64,000 bases of DNA. Origin: Pisaster brevispinus. Taxonomy: Eukaryota; Echinodermata; Asteroidea; Forcipulatida; Asteriidae. Below are positions 23,785-35,955 of this stretch, in pieces (position 1 is the first letter of the stretch; each line of letters starts with the position of its first letter). A program made the position numbers and the translations under genes. A model generated the notes under the pieces. That model had not been told where the DNA came from, did not search any database, and saw only the letters and a list, made by a program, of their open reading frames with translations. The DNA is taken from positions 1-64,000 of the forward strand of contig JAMKCF010000062.1 of assembly GCA_023634235.1 (NCBI GenBank), read 5' to 3'.

Positions 23785-26622
23785 AAGTAAAGACAATAAA
23801 TGCTCATATTTTGCACTGGGATTTACCTGTTCTTATTTGAGACAATTGAAGGAAAGCCCTCTTTGGTTATTGTGACTCAGCCAATCAGCCATGGCTGTAT
23901 AAGTCATGGCAGGCTGGAATCTCACACTTACCTTCAAGCTGAGAATAAAGACAAACAATTATTTGACCAACACATTGGATTTAATTTTTACAGTTCGGTT
24001 TTATAGTTTGCTAATTATAAGCTAAAAAAGATTATGTCTGTCTCACCCCCTCAAAAAAAGCACCGAAACACAAAACATTAATTGTTTTAACACAATTTGT
24101 GTTTACTTTACAAAAAAATGACTTGAAGATAGAGATGAACAAACTAAATGAATTTATTACGCATTTCCTTATTGTAAGATCTTTTTTAAATAAGAAACTC
24201 ATCAACTTGTTTACTATACATTTTTGCATTTAAATCTTATCAGTATAATTTGTGTATTATTTTTAATTTTATTCACACATTTTGCCCTGTATTGACCTCT
24301 TTCATCAACGTTACACTCGGTTATTGTCTGCTACACTCAACATTTAGGAAGTCAAATTGTATGTAAATGCTGCATCACCTAAAATATGCACTTCACTGTA
24401 TAACACAAGGAAACATTGACACCCGGTGTTTAAGCTAGGATTCGAAAAGTGGGAGTGCAAAGTGAAAACTTTACAGGGAATGCAATTTGTTTCAATGAGA
24501 AACCACACTGTGTGCAAACCGCAAGAGAAGTGCGCAAATTCTTTAAAATTACCTTGAAAAAGTAACTTTCTTTTTCAATTGTTTTGAAGTCCATCAGGAA
24601 GCTTAATATTTACTGATTGTATACCCTCTCGTTCTCGATGTTTTATCAGCCTTGATACAAGGCTGTATGTAGTACAGAAATCCACAACCCTCAGTACACT
24701 GTGTAACTATTTTTTACTTGGCTGTACCGAGTTGAAGTCTAGCCAAGCTTTCTTCATGAATATGGATATTATGTACAGCCAATCACAGTGTGCTGATAGA
24801 TGGACCTTGGACCCTGTGGATGCTCTGCATAAACATGTGTTTTTCTGTTTAGGTCGGTGCATGGATTCCTGTGTGTGGTGATGTGGTGAATGATGGCAAA
24901 AAAGCATCAAATCTACAGCGATTGCAGCCATGTCAAAAGTCAAATGTAGAAAAAATGTTCCCTGTTTCTATGGATACGCTATGGACGCTTTGACTTAGGA
25001 TTACTGCATCGAATGAATGACATACCGGAATGACATTGACCTCAAAGTCTTGGTGTCAGACCCACGCATAGTACTGGGACTCACTGACATATCAATAACA
25101 GGTTGAGGTTTTGTAAGGCTACGGATACATCAACACTTTGTGTGTTCACATGATGCCTAACTGTGGCTTCTGTGTTTTCCATGCACGCTGACTATGGATA
25201 CGGGAGCTCATACACAAGCGTTAAAAACGGATACCGTTTTGCTGGTTTTGGTTGGTTTTTTTGCCCTAAATAAGAAAACATTTCCCCTGTATTGCTTTTA
25301 AAGGTGTCATTCATGACATACATTGTAGATAGTAATGTGTACTTGCTGGAAACTTTCTTGACACACGTTTCACACGATGGTTGGAAAACGTACAGTTACT
25401 ACTATTCAATCAAACTTTCCTATGCAAGAAGAACATCGACAAATGTTTTTGGATTTGTTTTGCTTGCAAAACCTATGCCAACGTGTGTGTATAGTTTTAC
25501 CTAGGCCTGACATATAACTCTGTGATTGGAAAACAAAGTCTGATGTGCATCCAACGTGAACAGATGCTGTTATCGTACCTGTATCTGTAAGGATGCACTT
25601 ATGAAATCTTTCAATTAATTGTTTGCTTTGGTTATAATGAACAAGGGTTACAGAACAAAAAGTCTGGGTGTTATCTAGTCTCTCAAGACTGGTTGATTTA
25701 TGCCATATTTGAGGTGTAATAAAGCATAATGTAAAATAACAGATTGGTTTAAAGTTTTACACAATCAACAATGGCAAACTGTCCATTCTTTCAGGGTAAA
25801 TATTTGGTGCTGTTTTATCATTTCTGCATTTTCAAGGGACAAAGGTTTGCTAGAAAACAGCAATAGTTATTTATCTGTTGGAGTAAAGCAATGATGCTAC
25901 AGAAATACATGGTGTGTGAAGAATGAATAGACTGTACAAGTCTGGCATGTATCTGAACAGTTTGGGGATCCTTTGGTTCTCTCGTGTATGAAGGAAACAA
26001 AATCACACTTTGGTACCGGTCCCAGTGTTTGAATATTGGCTGCCTTATGGAGACTGAAAACAAAAAGGTCTCCACAAAGGAGTTCTAAAGAGAGGGATTT
26101 TCCACGAGGAATTTTGTGTATAAAGTCTATAAGAGGATGTGAAATACAGGGACAAAGGAAAAAACAAAAGAATTCTCCACAGTGTTGGACTATGGATGAG
26201 ACTTACACAGTCTGTAATAATTCCCATATTGTTCTTATTGTTTAGTTGCTGAGAGTGAGGCTATGACCATCATGCTGCAGTCAGCTGATTATTTGAAAGT
26301 AAAGAAGCAGTAACAGCTTCAGATGTAAAACATGGAGTGAGACTGAGATTTGTGCATCCTAAGGAAACTAAGGTATTCCAGAGACAGAGTCTTGTGAAGC
26401 TCTGGGATCATGTCACATTCACATTTCTGTCAGACATTTTGTTTTTCCAGACTATTAGACACAAATATCTGCTTTGATACTGAAGGGTTTGTTTTGCACA
26501 CTGTGCTGTGGGTTGTTTCCAAGTTGCCTGTGAATAATGCAGTGTGGGACAAGGGTTCTGAAGCCGATCTATGATGCTTATGGCTGGAGACAAATCTGAC
26601 TGACTAAAATAGGGCACCATTA
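23785..26622. other. Intergenic or intronic, nothing firm
   Basis: AT-rich sequence with scattered short open frames and no convincing acceptor-exon-donor triplet. I see no RNA gene and no long repeat. Short imperfect echoes of TATGGATACG occur around 24970-25210. Confidence 0.5.
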
Positions 26623-26904
26623 CAGGGCCCAATTTCTTAGTGCTGCTTAATGGTAAGCAAATTTTTGTGCTTGCTTTAGCAAAAAAAATTGCGTAAGTGT
26701 ATTTCACAGGTTAGCAAGAAATTTAGGCAGCCATCTTGCGCATTCACCATGAATTTGCATTGTTACGTCATTCATTTTCATACAGTAAGTACCGGAAGGT
26801 TAGCATGCCTTTTCATGCGCTTATGGTTAGCAGTGCTATGAAATGGAAATCAAACAGTAAGCACAAAATCGGCCGTTAAAGCAGCTCTATGATTATGGGC
26901 CCTG
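26623..26904. mobile_element. hAT-like MITE with CAGGGCCC terminal inverted repeats
   Basis: The ends are CAGGGCCCAATTTCTTAG on the left and, read as reverse complement, CAGGGCCCATAATCATAG on the right. Inverted similarity of about 28 bases continues to GCTGCTTAA. The 282-bp interior has no coding capacity. CAGGG-type ends are typical of hAT-derived non-autonomous elements. I could not see a clean 8-bp target duplication, so it may be old or the superfamily assignment may be wrong. Confidence 0.6.
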
Positions 26905-28550
26905 GTTGGTACTTTTCCAATTCAACATGAGTACCTGATTTGGTTTTGAAATGCCTGTAGACAAGTCTGAGTTACTATTATGGGGCACAATTACTGGGTA
27001 GCGTTATTTCACTTCAACATGAGTACATCATTTGATTTTTTAAATGCCTGTAGACAAGTCTGAGTGACCATTATTGAGTTTATTATACTCTTTTTTATTG
27101 CTCATTTACAATTACTCAACTTTCCAAAGTTTTCCACTATTTCAATAAATTGCTTAACTGCTGTTGGGGATGTTGAAATTATGATCCAACCGCCTAAATA
27201 ACAAAATACTGGTCCAGTTGTACAGGCTCTTTTGCAGAAAAATTCCAAACAGTGACATTTATAATGATGGGTTCTTATGAAGTGCTTTATCACACCCATA
27301 GCAGTAAATCAAAATGCTCATTGTTTGTGTTTCAACAGGATAAGCAGAGCTATGTTTTGAACTATGAGACCCATTTATGTAACACCTTATTATCAATGTT
27401 GCACCTTTTATCCAATCATAGGACGCTCATTTAGCACCTCTTTGGTACCATTCTGTAGAAAGAAGACTATCTCCACTGTCAGTCTTTTTAAAGCTAGCAT
27501 TGGAATGAGGAGTTGGATAAGGTGCTTGTGGTTTAACAGAGCTGGATGAAAAGGAACTGCAGAGCAAGGACTGTACTCCCAACATGGTAAAAACAGACAG
27601 AGAGAGTGATTCCATAAGCAATAGGTAGTTGGGAATCAGGCTAGTCTAGTTGTGACTTGTCCTATCAATCACATCCATGGACCTTGGTTTGAATCACACC
27701 TCAGACCAGTGCTTCATGTGTGGATAGTGTTTTCAGCCACTCCCATATGACATAGGCTTGAGGGTTTTCATTCCTCATCCAACACTGAGTAGATCTTCAG
27801 TGCTGTTATCTTTATGGAGACCTAGGCAGAGTTTGTTAAACATAAATCTGAGTTGCCTAGAAGAACTTTTTACAAATGAATGAGTGTCATTGGCCTTGCC
27901 TGTAACATGGAGCTGGGGACATAGACAGTCTGTTAATGTCAGAGAATAGTTATAAGACTTTACCACATGTCTACAGACAAACCACTGGCTAACAAATCAT
28001 ATAAGAATAGTTGTAAGGCCTTACTACATGTCTGGTTATACAGACAAACCACTGGATTGAAAAACTATCTGAAAATGTGCCTTGGGCATCACTTGAGATA
28101 AGTTAAAGACTTTAAAAAGGGAAAGAATAGGGAGACCAGACCCAGCTCCTGTGACATCTGAGTCAATTCAGGGTCTATTCCCTGGACTTAACCCCAATGA
28201 AATTTAGTTGAATTTGTAATCCCAATGGCATCCCATCTACATTCCATGCTTGAATATTCAGTTTACGAACCCCAGTGTTCTTACTTGAAGCTACCCCAAG
28301 CAGGGAGTTTTCCCAGGGCTAGCTATAAACTTTTAGAGTTCAACCACATTCTTTATCAGTAAATCAATGGAGTATGAGACCAGACATAGTTTGAATTATT
28401 TCCTCAACAGATGGAGATAATGGAAGAAGATCTAGCTGAGATAGGCTGACATGATACCATGATGCAAGAAGTAACATTAATAGGTGAGAAACAGGTAAGA
28501 GGTCAATTCTTAGAGGGCTGGTAAATCTCTGGTCTTTGAAGAATAAGTGC
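26905..28550. other. Intronic/intergenic, no supported gene
   Basis: The start resembles internal repeats: GACAAGTCTGAGT occurs twice (about 26961 and 27053). A weak candidate exon start follows TTTCAACAG at 27338 and stays open to 27434, but I see no donor. No RNA gene is visible. Confidence 0.45.
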
Positions 28551-28636
28551 TGATTGACCGAGTGGTCTGATGCACTAGACTCAAGTTCTCATGATGTCAG
28601 TGATCTGATGTCAGTATTTCAAGTCCTGGTCACGGC
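28551..28636 (+). pseudogene. Degenerate tRNA-Leu(CAA)-like sequence or SINE head
   Basis: TGACCGAGTGGTCTGATGC matches the A-box and D-arm of Leu tRNAs, followed by an anticodon-like stem and loop with ACTCAAGTT (CAA anticodon). The variable region is too long and the B-box (ATTTCAAGTCC) is degenerate. The downstream bases CTTGTTCAAAGCTAGCTC resemble a decayed SINE body. A functional tRNA is unlikely. Confidence 0.55.
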
Positions 28637-28875
28637 GTTTATTGTTCTTCAGTCTGCAAAGGCCTTGTTCAAAGCTAGCTCATTTAGCTAAACTACATTC
28701 TGCCTCTATTACTCTATTTTTTAACAACCGTTTATCAAGTCCATTGAAAGTCAGGGACATTAATATCATTATTGCAAAATGAAACAGAGGTCACATCGTA
28801 TTTTCGGGTTTTCTTTGGTGATTTGCTATATACATTTTACACATAATTTGGGATTGAATAAAGCAAAGGGACTAA

Positions 28876-29060
28876 GGATTTGAAACAACGACCTCTCGTT
28901 AAATGTGCCGGTGCTCTGGCCACTGAGCTATCTAGCCCTATGGCTAAACCTCCAAGTTTAACGATTCATTGCTCTACCCAATGAGCTATCTAGCCATGGC
29001 TAGACCTACGGTTCAAAAAGCTGGTTTGTACCAACTGAGCTATCTGGCCCTATGGCTAGA
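28876..29060 (-). repeat. Tandem array of three tRNA-derived heads (minus strand)
   Basis: On the minus strand the A-box-like TAGATAGCTCA or close variants occur three times, at about 29031-29046, 28977-28993 and 28918-28935. Each is preceded by a GCCATAGGGC-like leader. The first two units stop after the anticodon arm and lack a T-arm. Only the last unit (28876-28948) continues to a T-loop-like GTTTCAAATC. This is a multi-headed, tRNA-derived structure, either a SINE relic or a slippage product of a tRNA pseudogene. A sense-strand head fragment at 29051-29072 faces the array and forms a hairpin with it. Confidence 0.7.
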
Positions 29061-29072
29061 TAACTCAGTTTA

Positions 29073-30343
29073 GGACATTTATATATGTTTTTATGCAGGC
29101 TATCGTGGTTGTCTTTTTTCTGGTTTGATTATTCAAATGATAAATGTTACAAACAATAGGATCGAAGTAAATTTAGTAGAGCTCTTCTTCCTTAAAGCAC
29201 GACTCGATAGCAAATTACAACATTAGAGTGTGATGCCTCAACATCACTTATCAAAGTCACTACTAGTCCAAGAGGAACACCCTAACCCAATCACAACATT
29301 ATAGTTAAGTGTCATGCCTCTTGAGCAAAACAACTATCATTAAAGATTTTGAATACAACACCAATCTTTCTCATAAACTCCTAAAAGAGTGTAGGCTCTT
29401 ATGAGAAAAGGGTATCAAGTTAACTGATTCATTTATTCTGTAGTTTGATCTCTTCTCATACTTTCAGATTAAAATCAGTTTCGCTGAAGTGGAAAACAGA
29501 GAGGGGCCTAATTGAAATCAGACAACTGAAAGGTATTCCTTTCTTTGTAGGTCATTTGTCCAGAAATTAGTGACATATGCCTAGTTTTGCTGATTCTATT
29601 TCTTGCTAGCACAGAATGATATAGATAGACAGGGCCTTGAATTCAATCTGACTCCACAGCTCTATTGCATAAAATTCCTTGTAAGCACAAAAAGTAGCTA
29701 AGCATGACAAAAATGTTTTTACCAGATTAAGGTTACCAGCCTAAACAAACGCCTTGTCTCATGTACCATTTGCAACTTGTATCCTGCTCATTTCTGCTAA
29801 GCAGAAAACTATTTAAGCAATATGTTCAACTTTGTTAGGCCCAACTCCATGCTGCTTCTCACTGTGGTTTTCTGCACTTACGGCCACAAAAATCAGGCAC
29901 TTCATAGGTTGCCATAAGCACAGAAGTCTGTTGTAAGCAGCGCATGAAATTCCACCCTTGTCTCAAAAATCCAAAAAGGACTTTGCAAATGTTCAGATAT
30001 TTAATGAAACAGGCTCTTGCTAGTAGATAAGGGCTTTGGATGGCATGCTATTACCCTGGATGGGTATTTAGCTGTGTGTAGGTTCTATCGTGAGTAGCTG
30101 ATCAGAGAAAGAGTTGCACCCTTCCCATTGAAGGAAATTACAAGCCAAAAATACCATGTAATTTATAATGATTTGGTAACTATTTGTGACACGATTTGTC
30201 AAGCAATATTTTCTGCTCATATAACTCTAGAATTGGACCATAGTCTTAGTTCGTCTTAAGTGTATATATTTCATTTGTATCAGTGAGACAAATCCAGTTT
30301 TGGATGTTGTTGTGTTGAGGTATCATGTTGTTTTGATCTGCAG
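29073..30343. other. Intron-like, possible decayed MITE at 29634-29965
   Basis: Most of this is unremarkable AT-rich DNA. At about 29634 GACAGGGCCTTGAATTC faces, in inverted orientation, GACAAGGGTGGAATTTC ending near 29965. The interior contains GCTGCTT and GTAAGCA motifs like those in the 26623 element, so it may be a diverged relative. The final 40 bases form the acceptor region of the next exon. Confidence 0.4.
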
Positions 30344-30457
30344 GACAAGTTGGATGAGAACACCCTGTACAATGACATTGTAGAGTTTTGTAACAAGGAT
30401 AACTCTGTCTACTTCATTGTGGGTCTGTTTGGTTCCATGGACTCCCTCTCCAACTCG
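30344..30457 (+). CDS. Internal exon of an unidentified gene (38 codons, phase 0-0)
   Basis: TTGATCTGCAG precedes the interval and TCG|GTAAGA follows. The 114 nt are fully open in phase 0 and read DKLDENTLYNDIVEF, then CNKDNSVYFIVGLFGSMDSL and SNS. This is a well-balanced protein segment, mixed acidic then hydrophobic, with a possible buried helix or strand (VYFIVGLFG). The family is not recognised. It ends in phase 0, which fits the phase-0 start of the exon copy at 38844, so it may be upstream in the same gene as the acidic exon at 43069. The donor and acceptor are both strong, making this one of the better single-exon calls in the 21-43 kb interval. Confidence 0.6.
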
Positions 30458-31088
30458 GTAAGACTTATTTCTTAGCCAGAAAGTTTATATTTCTGAATAT
30501 ATTTGTTCTTATTATTTCCTGGCACACCCGGGATTATGTCTTGGGGAGGGGGGGGGGGGGGGCGGCTCAAAGAAATGTAATTGGAGGGGTCTAGGGGCAA
30601 AGCCCCAGTGGGGGTCCAGTTGGCAAAGTCCCAGGCGTTTTGTGGGATGAAAAGTCTAGTATCTGTATGCCTAAAAACTGAAATCAATATCAATTTTTTA
30701 CTGGAAATATTACTGTAACATCAACTTGTTCAAAAAAAGCTGACCCCCATAAATCAACCAGACTGAGTATGTATATGTATGTAACCTTGCCAAGGTCCTA
30801 CCGATAATCCTTTGTGTTGCAAAAGTGATGTCATATAATAATCATCAATATCAGATTACCATAAAAAAAAATCAAGTTAAACATTAATCCTGGACATAAA
30901 TTTGATGTGTGATGTTGAAAGGGTATGAATAGCCGACTTTAAGAGAATTGTGGAAAGGAAGCAATACATGATGACATGGGTTTGGATTTGGTGAGTGCAT
31001 TATCTGTTTCATGCATATTTATTGAAAACGTTGGAAAAAACTAAAATGTCCAGCGTTTTCTCTAATTCAAGTGAAGTAGTATCTTAGA
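30458..31088. other. Intron with G-homopolymer
   Basis: Intron-like sequence following the donor at 30458. It contains a G run at about 30548-30562 interrupted only at its end, and A-rich tracts. No coding signal. Confidence 0.5.
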
Positions 31089-31345
31089 GTGTCATGGCTG
31101 AGTGGTTAAGAGCATTGAATAACAGTTCTGGTGGTTAACTCATCGTGGTTAACTCAGTGTGTGGGTTCGAATCCCAGTCAAAACATTTGTGTCCTGAAGC
31201 AAGATGCTTTACTATTATTCTCTTGACCCAGTGGTAAAAATGGGTACCTGCGAGGGTAGAGGTTGATATTGTCTTTGAAAAAGTCTTCGGAGCGACACGA
31301 CAGCCCAAAAGGCTGTATACTTCCCAGGGAGCTAAAAAAGATTAA
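31089..31345 (+). mobile_element. tRNA-derived SINE
   Basis: TGGCTGAGTGGTTAAGAGC at 31095 is a clear A-box of the Ser/Leu tRNA class, and GGGTTCGAATCCC at 31163-31175 is a clear B-box. The region between is long because of a local duplication of GTGGTTAACTCA. The body that follows (GTGTCCTGAAGCAAGATGC, then CAGTGGTAAAAATGGGTACC) resembles a widely conserved invertebrate SINE core. The unit fades out in an A-rich stretch near 31345. Orientation plus. Confidence 0.85.
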
Positions 31346-32384
31346 AGGAATGTTATTGGCCCAATTTCAGGGGCAGTAATTTAAAGCTTATTCATACATT
31401 AATGTAAAATGCTAAGTTTAAGATTTTGTTTATATTATTCTTATCATTATCTTTACACTTGTCTGGCAATCCATCGAAAAGGGGGAAAAACATTTGAAAT
31501 GCCAGAACAAATTGCAATATATTTTATCCTAGAAAAATTTGCACTTTGGATTGAAATGCTAATGTTATTGTTGCAAATGAGATATATAAAAGGAATTTCT
31601 GCACAAAGCAAAAATTGAAAATGGCAATAGATGAAAAAACAACATCCTGCCATTGGGCAAAAAGCAAAAACTACACACACTTGTGAGCTTCTCCTTTCCC
31701 TCTGCCCCACTTCTTTTTTATTTATTTATTTTTTTGGTGGGGGACTTGGCGGATGGGAGGGGGGAGGAGATATATCAATTCCCTGAGCCCTTCATGTATT
31801 GAGGAATGAAGTTCTTGCAGTTGCAAGTATTAGGGGTTTTTTAAATTATTGTATTTTTTAACGAACATTTTATTTTATTAATGCTTACCAATGTTCACAG
31901 GAGGGCAGACTTGATTATGTCAAGAATGATTATAAAAAATTTCAAAACCAATTAAGGCCTATAATTTGAAGTTTCTCTACGTGTTATAGACTTTTCATCT
32001 TCTCATGGATGTTGTTTCTATTGTAAAGCCATTATATTTTTTGCAAGAAACACTTGACCATGCAGTGGTGCGTCACAAATTATGTTGTCAAAAAAGCGCA
32101 GTTGTTTAATGTCAACTTACTTAATGTGGTTTATAGATAGGATAATCACTAATAAGCAACTTAAAAACTATTTGTGTTATGGTAAAGTTTGTTAGGGTAA
32201 ATATATTATATTCATTAATAGTAAAAAAAGGTACAGATTGAGTATCGGAGGCTGACACGGAACTAACTCCTGTGACTCTTGCCAGACCTGTTCAATTCAT
32301 ATTTTTAATGATCAAGTATTTCTACTAATTAATTACCTGTAATGATATTTTGTATTAAACCAAACTTCGGAAAGCCAAAGAGAT
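31346..32384. other. AT-rich intron-like DNA, nothing firm
   Basis: Contains T/A-rich low-complexity tracts and a G-rich patch near 31736-31765. Open frames on both strands at 31409-31710 overlap each other and have low-complexity content. No splice-bounded exon is visible. Confidence 0.5.
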
Positions 32385-32590
32385 ACCATCACTTGATGAT
32401 ATGTTTCTTGTAAACTAAAGGATCGGAATGAATGTACTCTTCCAATAACCAATGATGTACCCTCCCTTTATGATATGTTTCTTGATAACTAGAGGATTAG
32501 AATGAATGTACTCTTCCAAAAACCAATGATTAACCATCCATGTATGTTATGTTTCTTTAAAACGAGATGTTTTGATTCTTCCAAGAAAAA
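32385..32590. repeat. Three diverged tandem copies of a 74-75 bp unit
   Basis: The motif TATGTTTCTTG, then GGAATGAATGTACTCTTCC and AACCAATGAT, occurs in full at about 32388-32461 and 32462-32533. A degenerate third copy runs to about 32590. Function unknown. Confidence 0.75.
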
Positions 32591-34506
32591 AACAAGGATC
32601 CCATCCCTTATGATGTTCTAGAAAACTTGGCAAGGGAAATAATGTAGTTTTCCCTCTACAAAAAAAGCTTGTATACCAAAGTCTAAGTAAGATGTATGTA
32701 TAATGGAAAGACATGTTCATACTATCAACGAGGGTTTAAAGTAATTTTTTGCCGGTTTGGCTGAATTATTGAGTGTTATTTTAAAAGTATTGAATAAGTG
32801 TGTGTACACGATTAGAGTAAGAATTGTTTATGTATGGCACTTTTTGTAAGAAGAGCCCTTTCTGACACTGAGTAATGGTTTCCGACTTGCCTCTTTGGCG
32901 TTCCATGAATGCTTAGGCTTGTTTTGTGCAAGAGTCATGGGGGAATTCCCTGAGTCCAGTGTGGAACTAAACACAGCAGGTAAACAATCTTTCCCTGGCC
33001 ACTCAAACTTTAAATTATGTTTCTCAAGCGTATTCTCCTAGAGGTCAAGGAAATGGGATTACAACTAAATACTCAGAGTAATTATTTTAGAAAAAAAATG
33101 CTTGATCAGACAGTTGCATCAGACTGGTAGGTTTAGGCACTAGAGGGGTATTGAACGATTCCTAAAAGTTGATGTACGTATAGCGAGCGTGACAATAGGG
33201 ACTGTAAGCGTGGTTTTTTTTCCAGGACGACCGTGGGCAATTAACATAATGGGGCGTAGTAAACTTTACATTTCCCCTTGCACATGCGTACTTGGACGTA
33301 AAAGTTGTGGGTTCAAATACACTCACGTGTATTGTTATGTGCTTTGTGAAAGTACATTTACATGTACATGTACTGTACATTGTTTACAAAAATGCGTTGC
33401 GGCTTGCTGAGTCTTGATTGCCCGATAAAATATTTTGGGATAGGGTTGGGAAGGGGAGGGAGGGCAAGTAAAAAAAATAGACCGACGGTCATAATGAAAG
33501 AAATAAGAAATGGTCCTAAATGTTTGTGATGAAAGTACACTGCAGTACAAATACCAGATGGGTCCTATATTGAAGCCGGTAAGGGGCCTCTATTCATGGT
33601 TTACGCGTTTCGACCGTAAACTCCGGTAGGAATAAACCCAAATCGCGGCTCCTGAATACCTGACTATCACCGAGTAACTTTTAGTTTTTTATTGAGCTGG
33701 ATGTTTTCAATTATAATGGGGGGTCGGGTCGGCTGGGTGAAATCAACCCATAACTTCACCCACTGCCAGTGTCCGAAATTCATTATATAGGTTTGATTCT
33801 CGGGCAGAAAATCAAACAATTATGTTGATGTCTCTTCTAAAAATTCCGTACTTTTATCGTGACCATTAAACTAACATAGAGCCCTCTCCGGGCTTAGTTT
33901 TGGCCGGAATTAGCCATTGTTACAGTGTACAAGACGTTGATGGAGTCCCATGAGTTTTTATGTGATTTGCATTTTCTTCGAACTTAACCAAAGCCTATAC
34001 ACAGATCCATGTACTGTTGGGGACGGAGAACAGCTGCCTAACTCAGTTCAGTGGGATAGGCAGAACTAACGGGGCAAAGGCAAGTTCATGGGGGGGGGGG
34101 GTTGATAGGTAGCGAGCCATTCATTTGTGCATTTCTTCGATCTCTTATTTAGAGGATGGGGAGCGGCTGCCAACACCGGTCACGCGTTGGAAACGATTGT
34201 TGTTGTATTAATTGTTTTATATAGATAGGCCTATTACAGTTCATTCTGTTAGTGTTAGGATGTACACATCTGTTATGTCACATGCTTCCTTGACCCTACG
34301 AGCACCTTGTAATGTCAGCTATCCCTCAAGACCATTCATTATACTTCTTGCACGATTCCCAGCCAGATGGCACTATCATTTGCAGGTGGGTTCGTGGATA
34401 TTAGCGCCCTCTCACGGGAAAAATCATGACAAATTAAAGCGAGAGGAATCTTGCACCAGACTAGAACAAGAGTGACGAACTTGCCATGGGCGCGCTTGCG
34501 TGTGAG
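32591..34506. other. Intergenic/intronic, no supported gene
   Basis: Contains short repeats of TACATGTACATG at 33355-33378, a G-rich tract at 33430-33465 and a G run at 34090-34101. Several 60-87 codon frames overlap on opposite strands near 33162-33550, which argues against coding. A long frame at 34212-34475 has no recognisable features. Confidence 0.5.
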
Positions 34507-34842
34507 TATTCATAAACGGAGTCTGAACAGAAAGTTACAGAGGAGACGTCAATTTCCATTTTATTTTCACAAATAATGTCATCCAAGGATAAAATAAACA
34601 ATTCTGATCCCAGCAGGCTGATAGTTCAGGACACCAGGAATATGTGGGTAAAGCTTAAGCTTCACCAATAAGGTAAAAATATGAAAAAATGTTGGTATAA
34701 AATTGTTCGCATTAGTACGAGAGCTTTATACCCCGGACTCCGTCGCGTTGTATGCAACGGAGGAGTCCAACCTGGGCTACTATGACCTATGACTTGTGAG
34801 ATTCGTGGATTCGATAGCGGAATGAACCTCGTAATGTTATAA

Positions 34843-34971
34843 GGCTGTGTCTGAAACGGCGACTTCGGCTACAGCTACGGCTAGATCTCGCGCATCTGCC
34901 TATTCTTCAACACTGGCAGACGCGCTGATCTAGCTGTAGCTGTAGCCGAAGTCGCCGTTTCGGACACGGCC
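34843..34971. mobile_element. Palindromic MITE, copy 1 (129 bp)
   Basis: Begins GGCTGTGTCTGAAACGGCG and ends with its near-perfect complement CGCCGTTTCGGACACGGCC. The two arms of about 50 bp flank a short loop region CATCTGCCTATTCTTCAAC. It has no coding capacity. It is flanked by AATGTTATAA on the left and TAAACTAGCTAGTA on the right, the same flanks as copy 2. Confidence 0.9.
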
Positions 34972-35383
34972 TAAACTAGCTAGTATGTAGCCAGTCCTTC
35001 TGATTTGAAAATTCCAGGTGTGTGAAAAAAGCACACATGGATTCTTCTAGGCGTGTGATTTTTGTGGTACTGGCTGGTCAATTTAAAGTCGGTTTTCTTA
35101 AAACTAAACAGCGGGTAGTGATGTACTTAAAACGACATGGCAAGGGATCTTGTGAAGGTACAATTGGTTGTACACTGGGCACTTTATCAACAAAATCTCC
35201 CATACACTTATTTATCTAAACACTCAAAAGTGCATACAATTGTCGAAGCTAAAAAAAATAAAAAATAAAAATAAAAAAAAATAAAAAATGGAAGTGAAAT
35301 TCACAAACTTGCGTTTTTGAACGATCTTATCCCCTAATTTCTGCCCTTAATAATACCATGGAATGAACCTCGTAATGTTATAA

Positions 35384-35512
35384 GGCCGTGTCTGAAACGG
35401 CGACTTCGGCTACAGCTACGACTAGATCTCGCGCATCTGCCTATTCTTCAACACTGGCAGACGCGCTGATCTAGCTGTAGCTGTAGCCGAAGTCGCCGTT
35501 TCGGACACGGCC
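35384..35512. mobile_element. Palindromic MITE, copy 2 (129 bp)
   Basis: Same length as copy 1, 541 bp downstream, differing at only a few bases. Shared flanks (about 23 bp left, at least 14 bp right) show that a segment larger than the MITE was duplicated, not that two independent insertions occurred. Confidence 0.9.
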
Positions 35513-35955
35513 TAAACTAGCTAGTAGTAGCCCAGGTTGGACTTCTCCGTTGCTTACAACGCGACGGAGTCCAGGGTACACAACACATAAAGCTCTCGTA
35601 CCAATACGAACAATTTTATACCAAGATTTTTTTTAATGGAAAAGTTTCCGTATCCAGTCACCACTTTTCATTCGTTATGAAATAAAATAGTATCTTATTT
35701 ACCTAAATGAGATATTCCTTTGAGTAAAAATGAGGGAAAAAGTGGTGGCAGGATGCGGGAATTTTTCCTTTTTATTTTTTTACCTTTTTGAAGCTTTGCT
35801 CACATATTCCTGGTGTCCTTAACTATCAGCCCGATGGGTTCAGAATTGTTGATTTTATCCTTGGATGACATTATTTTATTTGTGAAAATAAAATGGAAAT
35901 TGACGTCTCATCTGTTAATTGGTGTTACTTCCTGTACTGACCCTGTTTATGAATA

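Larger units (their letters stand above)
34507..35955. mobile_element. Large inverted-repeat (foldback-like) element with nested MITEs
   Basis: The left arm 34507-34780 is the reverse complement of parts of the right arm 35527-35955. Matching landmarks are TATTCATAAAC versus GTTTATGAATA at the outer ends, GAGACGTCAATTTCC, GTCATCCAAGGATAAAA and CACCAGGAATATGTG in the middle, and CCAACCTGGGCTA at the inner end. The right arm is longer by about 150 bp. A small hairpin-forming GGACTCCGT/GGAGTCC motif sits inside each arm. Between the arms are two copies of a 129-bp palindromic MITE with shared flanks, and an A/T low-complexity tract at 35253-35290. No transposase is present. It could be a foldback transposon or an inverted duplication of a composite. 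Confidence 0.8.

Noticed and set aside
27339..27434. Frame after TTTCAACAG (DKQSYVLNYETHLCN...)
   Set aside because: The acceptor is fair but no donor or terminal-exon evidence is visible; kept only as a weak candidate.
28427..28491. Interval between TTCCTCAACAG-like acceptor and AATAG|GTGAGA
   Set aside because: All three frames contain stops, so it cannot be a coding internal exon.
33162..33550. Several 60-73 codon frames on both strands
   Set aside because: They overlap one another on opposite strands and include short palindromic repeats; no coding signal.
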